From CBDCGS01 sp965216915 (GTDB taxonomy: Bacteria > Pseudomonadota > Alphaproteobacteria > UBA828), in contig CBDCGS010000011.1 of the NCBI GenBank assembly GCA_965216915.1, positions 620,001 to 684,000 of the forward strand: a DNA stretch of 64,000 nt, read 5' to 3'. Numbering within the stretch: position 1 is the first letter of the stretch; each line of letters opens with the position of its first letter. Under the pieces are notes generated by a model. The model was given only the letters and a program-made list of their open reading frames with translations. It was not told the DNA's origin and made no database searches. The translations under genes and the position numbers were made by a program. This document shows positions 59,431 through 64,000 of the stretch, in pieces.

Positions 59431-60212
59431 GCGTCACTATCCCGCGCCCTAGGCGGCTCGGCCTTCTCGCGGTCCCCAATATTCCGATGGTGCGGCCGGG
59501 CGACGATTTGGCGCGTTTGATTGCGCACGCGGCCGCGGAGGCCGACATGGCGTTGACCGAGGGTGACGTCATCGTGATTGCGCAGAAGATCGTTTCGAAG
59601 GCGGAGGGCCGGTACGCGGCGCTCTCATCGGTCGCACCCGGGCCGGAAGCCGTCGCGCTCGCGCGTGAGACCGACAAAGATCCCAGAATGGTCGAGCTCA
59701 TTCTCGGCGAGTCGCGCAGCGTGGTGCGCCACAGACCGGGCGTCATTATCGTCGAGCATCGTCTCGGCTTCGTCATGGCGAACGCAGGGATCGACAGCTC
59801 GAACGTCGAGCCCGACGATTCGGGGGCGCGGGTGCTGCTTCTCCCGGAGGACCCGGACGGGAGCGCGGCGCGGCTCCGTGACGCATTGCGGACGATCACC
59901 GGTGTGACCTGCGCGGTGATCATCAATGATAGCGTGGGGCGAGCCTGGCGCATCGGCACGGTCGGCCTCGCGCTCGGTGCTGCCGGTCTGCCCGCGCTGC
60001 TCGACCTGCGCGGACAGAGCGATCTTTATGGACGGCCGCTCGAAGTCACCCAGGTCGGCCTTGCCGACGAGCTGGCCGCCGCGGCCTCTCTCCTGCAGGG
60101 TGAGGCGGACGAAGGCATGCCCGTGGTGATCGTGCGCGGCCTCCACGCCGCCGGCGACAGAGCGGACGGCTCAGCGTTGATCCGTGCAAAGGCGGACGAT
60201 CTGTTCCGATGA
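59427..60212 (+). CDS. cofE: Coenzyme F420-0:L-glutamate ligase
   Basis: A 261-residue CofE that adds gamma-linked glutamates to F420-0 with GTP. LAVPNIPMVRPGDDLARLI at the N-terminus, EGDVIVIAQKIVSKAEGR, RRPG-like HRPGVIIVEHRLGFVMANAGIDSSNV, and INDSVGRAWRIGTVGLALG are well conserved CofE segments. It is the stand-alone form, without the C-terminal nitroreductase-like domain fused in actinobacterial FbiB. GTG start overlaps the previous gene and its stop overlaps the cofD start as ATGA. Confidence 0.94.
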   Translation: MSVTIPRPRRLGLLAVPNIPMVRPGDDLARLIAHAAAEADMALTEGDVIVIAQKIVSKAEGRYAALSSVAPGPEAVALARETDKDPRMVELILGESRSVVRHRPGVIIVEHRLGFVMANAGIDSSNVEPDDSGARVLLLPEDPDGSAARLRDALRTITGVTCAVIINDSVGRAWRIGTVGLALGAAGLPALLDLRGQSDLYGRPLEVTQVGLADELAAAASLLQGEADEGMPVVIVRGLHAAGDRADGSALIRAKADDLFR

Positions 60213-61195
60213 CCGGGGAGAAAGCGGGCGCGCGCTATCTCGCGCTCTCCGGCGGGATCGGCGGCGCCAAGCTGGCACTCGGCCTGGCGCGCGCCCTTGC
60301 CGACCCTTCGGCGCTCACGGTCGTTGCCAACACGGGTGACGATTTCACCCATCTCGGCCTGCGCATCTGTCCCGACATCGACACGCTCACCTATACCCTT
60401 GCCGGGCTTGCCGACGACGAGCGGGGCTGGGGCCGTGCAAACGAAACCTTCCATGCGCTCGAGACGCTCAGATCCCTCGGCGCCGAGGCGTGGTTCACCC
60501 TCGGCGACAAGGATCTCGGCCTCCATATCGAGCGCACGCGGCGTCTCGCGACCGGGGAAAGCCTGAGCGCGATCACCGCAGACGTTTGCGCCGAATGGCG
60601 CGTCGGCCCCCGCGTCTTGCCGATGACCGATGAGCCGGCCCCAACCTTGATCAAGACCGAGCGGGGTGTGCTCGAATTCCAGCATTATTTCGTGCGCGAG
60701 CGGTGCGAGCCTTGCGTGACGGGCTTTGTCTATGGCGGTGCGGACGTCGCGCCGCATCCCGCCGTGCTCCGCCTCCTGGCCGATCCCGCGTTGGAAGCGG
60801 TTGTGATCTGCCCGTCCAATCCGCTGATCAGCGTGGAGCCGATCCTCGCATTGCCGGGCGTGCGCGAGGCGCTTGCAGCCACCGCAGCGCCTGTTGTCGC
60901 GGTGTCACCCTTGGTCGGCGGCGCCGCGATCAAAGGCCCGACCGCCAAGATGATGGCGGAGCTCGGTGAAACACCGAGCACCGCCGCTGTCGCCGCCCGC
61001 TACGGTGAATTTCTCGATGGCTTCGTCCTCGATGCGGCGGACGAGCGGGATGCGCCCGCCATTGCGGCGCTCGCCATCACGCCGCGTGCGGCCGCAACGG
61101 TGATGCGGAGCCTCGACGACCGGATCGCGCTCGCCCGTGCCGTGCTCGCGTTCGCGCGCGACCTCGCCGAGCGGCCTAGCGAAAGTGCGGAATGA
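60209..61195 (+). CDS. cofD: 2-phospho-L-lactate transferase (F420 biosynthesis)
   Basis: A 328-residue CofD. It transfers the phospho-lactyl (or related) group from the GDP-activated intermediate to the deazaflavin Fo. The conserved N-terminal ALSGGIGGAKLALGLARAL, NTGDDFTHLGLRICPDIDTL and later VICPSNPLISVEPILALPG are visible in short blocks. Its stop lies inside the 3' end of the convergent LLM gene, a 20-base tail-to-tail overlap. Operon with cofE. Whether the donor derives from lactate, PEP or 3-phosphoglycerate cannot be told. Confidence 0.95.
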   Translation: MTGEKAGARYLALSGGIGGAKLALGLARALADPSALTVVANTGDDFTHLGLRICPDIDTLTYTLAGLADDERGWGRANETFHALETLRSLGAEAWFTLGDKDLGLHIERTRRLATGESLSAITADVCAEWRVGPRVLPMTDEPAPTLIKTERGVLEFQHYFVRERCEPCVTGFVYGGADVAPHPAVLRLLADPALEAVVICPSNPLISVEPILALPGVREALAATAAPVVAVSPLVGGAAIKGPTAKMMAELGETPSTAAVAARYGEFLDGFVLDAADERDAPAIAALAITPRAAATVMRSLDDRIALARAVLAFARDLAERPSESAE

Positions 61196-62198
61196 CGTTT
61201 GCGCCGTATTCCGCGACGATGCGCTCCTCGTCACCGTTCGTGAGGTAGATACAGAACTGCGTGACGCCCGCCGCCTCGAGCCGCTTGAGCTTTGCGACAT
61301 GCTCCTCCGCCGAGCCGAGGATGCAGAAGCTCTCCGTGATCTCCGGCGTGATGTAGTAGGTGTTGTCGGAGACCTTGTCGGCGTGCTGGCGATAATTGTA
61401 GCCCTCGCCGCCCGCGCCGCTCCCGCGCCGCTGCTCGATGTAGGTCGTGAGTGAGTCGGGCACGAGGTCGGTGCCGGAACCATATTTCTCGACGATATCC
61501 GCCACATGATTGCCGACGAGGGCGGGGAACCACTTCGTCTGATCGACGCCCGTCGCCTTGTCGCCGACCCAAACGGGCGCCGCCGAAAGCACCCGATAGT
61601 CCGCGGGATTGCGCCCCGCTGCCTTCCGCGCCGCCTTCGCCTGATCGGCGAACCACTGGCAAAGGCCGACGTCGGCGAGCTGAATCACCAGACCGTCGCC
61701 CACCTCGCCGGCCGTCTTCAGTGCCTTTGGGCCGTAGGCCGCGAACCAGACCGGGAGCTCATGGCCGTCGACCCAATCGAAATAGACCGGCTCGGGGCAC
61801 TCGTCATATTGCACCGAACCCCCCTTCACCATGGCCTTCATGGCTTTGCAGAACTCGGCCGTGTAGGCGAGCGTCGCGGGCTTCTTTCCCATCACCCGCA
61901 TCGAGCTGTCACCCCGTCCGACCCCGATGTCGAAACGGCCGCCGCTCTGCTGGCCGAGGGTTGCGAACAGGCTGCCGGCAACCGACCAATCGCGCACCTT
62001 GGGGTTGGTCACGAGCGGTCCGAAACGCAGCCGCTCGGTGTGGTCCATGCAGACGGCAATCTTGGTGTACGCGTCGGCCCACAGGATGTGGGAGTCGAAA
62101 TACCAGACATAGTCGAAGCCAACGCTCTCGCAGAGGCGGACGATCGCGAGGGTCCGCTTCATATCGAGTTCGCCCTTGAAGGCTATGCCAAACTCCAT
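61176..62198 (-). CDS. F420-type LLM-class oxidoreductase
   Basis: A 340-residue luciferase-fold protein resembling the F420-linked CPS_4043-type subgroup of the family. Visible hallmarks: MEFGIAFKGELDMKRTLAI at the start, the YFDSHILWADAYTKIAVC segment, QQSGGRFDIGVGRGDSSMRVMG near the cofactor site, and AAYGPKALKTAGEVGDGLVIQ. Its position within the F420 gene cluster supports F420 as cofactor. Substrate unknown. Its 3' end overlaps cofD by 20 bases; it precedes the F420 reductase gene by 49 bases. Confidence 0.88.
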   Translation of the reverse strand: MEFGIAFKGELDMKRTLAIVRLCESVGFDYVWYFDSHILWADAYTKIAVCMDHTERLRFGPLVTNPKVRDWSVAGSLFATLGQQSGGRFDIGVGRGDSSMRVMGKKPATLAYTAEFCKAMKAMVKGGSVQYDECPEPVYFDWVDGHELPVWFAAYGPKALKTAGEVGDGLVIQLADVGLCQWFADQAKAARKAAGRNPADYRVLSAAPVWVGDKATGVDQTKWFPALVGNHVADIVEKYGSGTDLVPDSLTTYIEQRRGSGAGGEGYNYRQHADKVSDNTYYITPEITESFCILGSAEEHVAKLKRLEAAGVTQFCIYLTNGDEERIVAEYGANVIPHFR

Positions 62199-62247
62199 TC
62201 TTTCTCCTCCTCACAGGCTCTGCGTGCCACCGACGGAACAACCCAGG

Positions 62248-62916
62248 CTAGGTGCCCTCCGGCCAGATCTTGATCCCGGCATGCTTGAATGCGGTTGCCT
62301 TGGAGATGTTAAGGCGAATCAAGATGGCCGTCAGCGCCTCGATTGCGCGGGCGCTTTCGGCAAGACCGCAATTGTATGCCTTGACGCCGAGCCGCTCGAT
62401 GAGCGCCATCGCGGTCTTTTTCGCCCCGAGATCGTTGCCGCAGACCATGATGTCGCAATTAAGCGGCTGATCGAGCTGGGCGAGCACGTGGGCGGACACG
62501 TTGTGCAACGCGCCGACGACCCGCACGGAATCCCCAAGCAGTGCCTGCGCCGCCTCGGTGGCGGAGCCCTCGGGCGGCATCTCGACCTTCTTGGGATTGC
62601 CTTCGGCAAGCGGAACCACGATGTCGATGAGGATCTTGCCGGCAAGCGCGTCACCGATGGCGCCGAGCGTCTTGTCGTGCCCGGCGTAGGGCACCGCGAG
62701 CACGACGATCTCGTCCGCTTGGGCGACCGCATCCTGGTTGACCGCTCCCGAGAGGTGCTCGGCGGCATCGGGGACCGATTCAGCGAGTTCCGCCGCGATT
62801 TGCGCTGCCCGCGCCGCGTCGCGCGAGCCGATGATGACGTCCACGCCCGCGCGCGCAAAGCGTTGGGCAAGCCCGCGTCCCTGGGGGCCGGTGCCGCCGA
62901 TCAAGGCAATCTTCAT
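62248..62916 (-). CDS. npdG: NADPH:F420 oxidoreductase
   Basis: A 222-residue protein of the NADPH-dependent F420 reductase family (Fno/NpdG). The N-terminal Rossmann segment MKIALIGGTGPQGRGLAQ, GSRDAARA, LAVPYAGHDKTLGAIG and VVGALHNVSAHVL correspond to family motifs. It reduces F420 with NADPH in the cytoplasm. ATG 62916 is preceded by GGGAG; the open frame continues upstream without homology. Divergent from cofC. Confidence 0.9.
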   Translation of the reverse strand: MKIALIGGTGPQGRGLAQRFARAGVDVIIGSRDAARAAQIAAELAESVPDAAEHLSGAVNQDAVAQADEIVVLAVPYAGHDKTLGAIGDALAGKILIDIVVPLAEGNPKKVEMPPEGSATEAAQALLGDSVRVVGALHNVSAHVLAQLDQPLNCDIMVCGNDLGAKKTAMALIERLGVKAYNCGLAESARAIEALTAILIRLNISKATAFKHAGIKIWPEGT

Positions 62917-63134
62917 CTCGCGATCTCCCGCGCTCACGCCGCCACCCGACGGCGCGTCGCCACAAAGGCGCGACTCTATGCGATCAGCACCATGCGTTTC
63001 CAGCGTCGCTGTGAGCACGCCCGCGCTGCGTTTGACAGCGCATGGCCTTTCTCCTAGCGTCCCTACCCAATCAAAGGCGGTGCCCGAACAATCGTTTGTC
63101 GGCAACGGCACGGCACCGAGGGAGACCGCATTAC

Positions 63135-63827
63135 GTGACCATCTGGGCCGTCGTTCCAGTGAAAGACTTCGTCGACGGCAAACAGCGGCTTGCGTCGGCG
63201 CTGAGCCCGGCGGAGCGCGCGCGCCTTTGCCGCGCCATGCTCGAAGACGTGCTGACCGCCCTGTCCGCCGCCCAAGGCCTGGTCGGCATCGCGGTGGTGA
63301 CGCGCGATGCCGACGCCGCGGCGATCGCCCGGCGATTTGGCGCGCGGTGCCTGGCGGAGCCGACCAATGACGGCCAGTCCGTGGCCGTGGGCCGAGCCGT
63401 CCGCGGCCTCATGGCGGCGGGCGCAACGGGCGTGCTGCAGCTGCCGGGCGATGTGCCGGGCGCGCGCGCCGATGCGTTGACGGTGGCCTTGGGCGCCCAC
63501 CGCGGCGTGCCGGCGGTGACGATTGTCCCGGCCCATGATGGCCGAGGCTCGAACTGCCTCATCTGCTCGCCGCCCGACGTCATTCCGTTCCACTTCGGCC
63601 ATGACAGCTTCCTGCCGCATTGCGCGGCCGCGCGCGAGGCGGGAATCACCCCGACCATCGTCCGGGATTCGACGATCGCGCTCGACATCGACACGTCCGA
63701 CGATCTGCGCGCCTTCATCGCCGATCCGTCCACCGGCCGTACGTTGGATTATCTGCAAACGAGCGGCGTGGCGGCCCGCATCACGGATCCGTCTCTGCTC
63801 CCGCAGTCCGCCGTCGGGGTTCCATGA
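63135..63827 (+). CDS. cofC: 2-phospho-L-lactate guanylyltransferase (F420 biosynthesis)
   Basis: A 230-residue nucleotidyltransferase. VTIWAVVPVKDFVDGKQRLA at the N-terminus has the GTP-binding signature; LQLPGDVPGARADAL carries the metal-binding Asp, and DGRGSNCLICSPPDVIPFHFG is a CofC signature region. The GTG at 63135, after GGGAGA, gives the usual start. It activates a phospho-acid with GTP for CofD. Its stop overlaps the cofG/fbiC start as ATGA. Confidence 0.92.
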   Translation: MTIWAVVPVKDFVDGKQRLASALSPAERARLCRAMLEDVLTALSAAQGLVGIAVVTRDADAAAIARRFGARCLAEPTNDGQSVAVGRAVRGLMAAGATGVLQLPGDVPGARADALTVALGAHRGVPAVTIVPAHDGRGSNCLICSPPDVIPFHFGHDSFLPHCAAAREAGITPTIVRDSTIALDIDTSDDLRAFIADPSTGRTLDYLQTSGVAARITDPSLLPQSAVGVP

Positions 63828-64000
63828 GCGGCCGAAGGGCGATCCCCGGCCCGGTCTCCGACGGGACGCGCCCGCCGACAGACGAAGAAGCGCGCGCGTT
63901 CGCAAGCGTGACGGACGTCGATGCGCTGATGCACATCGCGCGACGGCTCCGCGACGCGGCGCATCCGGATGTCGTGACCTACTCGCGCAAGGTCTTCATC
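63824..64000 (+). CDS. cofG: FO synthase subunit CofG / FbiC, 5' part only
   Basis: The first 59 residues of a gene running off the window. The last visible residues, VTYSRKVFI, are the highly conserved sequence just before the radical-SAM CxxxCxxC motif of FO synthase CofG and the N-terminal half of FbiC. Whether the full protein is separate CofG or the fused FbiC is not visible. ATG overlaps the cofC stop. It makes the deazaflavin Fo with CofH. Confidence 0.85.
   Translation, partial: MSGRRAIPGPVSDGTRPPTDEEARAFASVTDVDALMHIARRLRDAAHPDVVTYSRKVFI

Overview
The window is a GC-rich, densely coded chromosomal segment with many four-base ATGA/GTGA gene overlaps. The protein families, Rieske oxygenases, Liv and Dpp type ABC transporters and acyl-CoA catabolism point to a soil or marine alphaproteobacterium with broad catabolic capacity. 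It also carries genes for coenzyme F420 synthesis, which is uncommon in that class. No rRNA, tRNA, CRISPR array, phage or intact insertion sequence was seen.

Layout. (1) 1-12102: two paralogous Rieske oxygenase alpha subunits, a 2Fe-2S ferredoxin (cut by the window edge), a Rieske ferredoxin, an oligopeptide/nickel-type ABC transporter, a luciferase-like monooxygenase and small accessory proteins. (2) 12099-36376: a large catabolic region. A branched-chain-amino-acid-type ABC transporter is transcribed with two acetoacetate-decarboxylase-like proteins. Next come SurE and a ten-gene plus-strand run from 19837 to 30528. That run encodes a stand-alone phosphohistidine swivel domain, a 517-residue protein of unknown family, an AMP-forming ligase, a 200-residue unknown, a truncated pyruvate-phosphate-dikinase-like protein, a biotin carrier, biotin carboxylase, an atypical carboxyltransferase and a thiolase. 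An enoyl-reductase-like SDR, a GntR regulator, 3-hydroxyacyl-CoA dehydrogenase, a zinc alcohol dehydrogenase, an SDR and an acyl-CoA dehydrogenase complete it. Four copies of the palindrome TTGTnnnACAA lie in four intergenic regions of this region, suggesting one GntR-controlled regulon. (3) 36397-55496: mostly housekeeping or unrelated genes: a double AAA+ ATPase, TraB/GumN protein, molybdopterin oxidoreductase, GST, O-acetylhomoserine sulfhydrylase, soluble transhydrogenase, a dimethylformamidase-like protein, a Rieske-DUF2461 fusion and acetyl-CoA synthetase. (4) 55625-58906: a PPOX-fold protein, a truncated haemoglobin next to a class III adenylate cyclase, a STAS protein and an exported peptidoglycan-binding protein. 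(5) 58972-64000: F420 synthesis and use (a PPOX F420 protein, cofE, cofD, an F420-type LLM oxidoreductase, an F420:NADP reductase, cofC and the start of cofG/fbiC).

The most interesting candidate for an undescribed system is the 19837-30528 run. Dikinase parts that lack the PEP/pyruvate domain sit beside a biotin-dependent carboxylase whose carboxyltransferase has lost the usual carbamylated lysine and one metal-binding histidine, together with a ligase and a thiolase. I infer ATP-dependent phosphorylation of an unknown substrate, probably a ketone or alcohol, followed by carboxylation and thiolysis. The substrate is not determined by the sequence. A second structural feature is a roughly 106-bp multi-hairpin repeat with CTAG at its ends, present at three places; each time its TAG is the stop codon of the adjacent gene.
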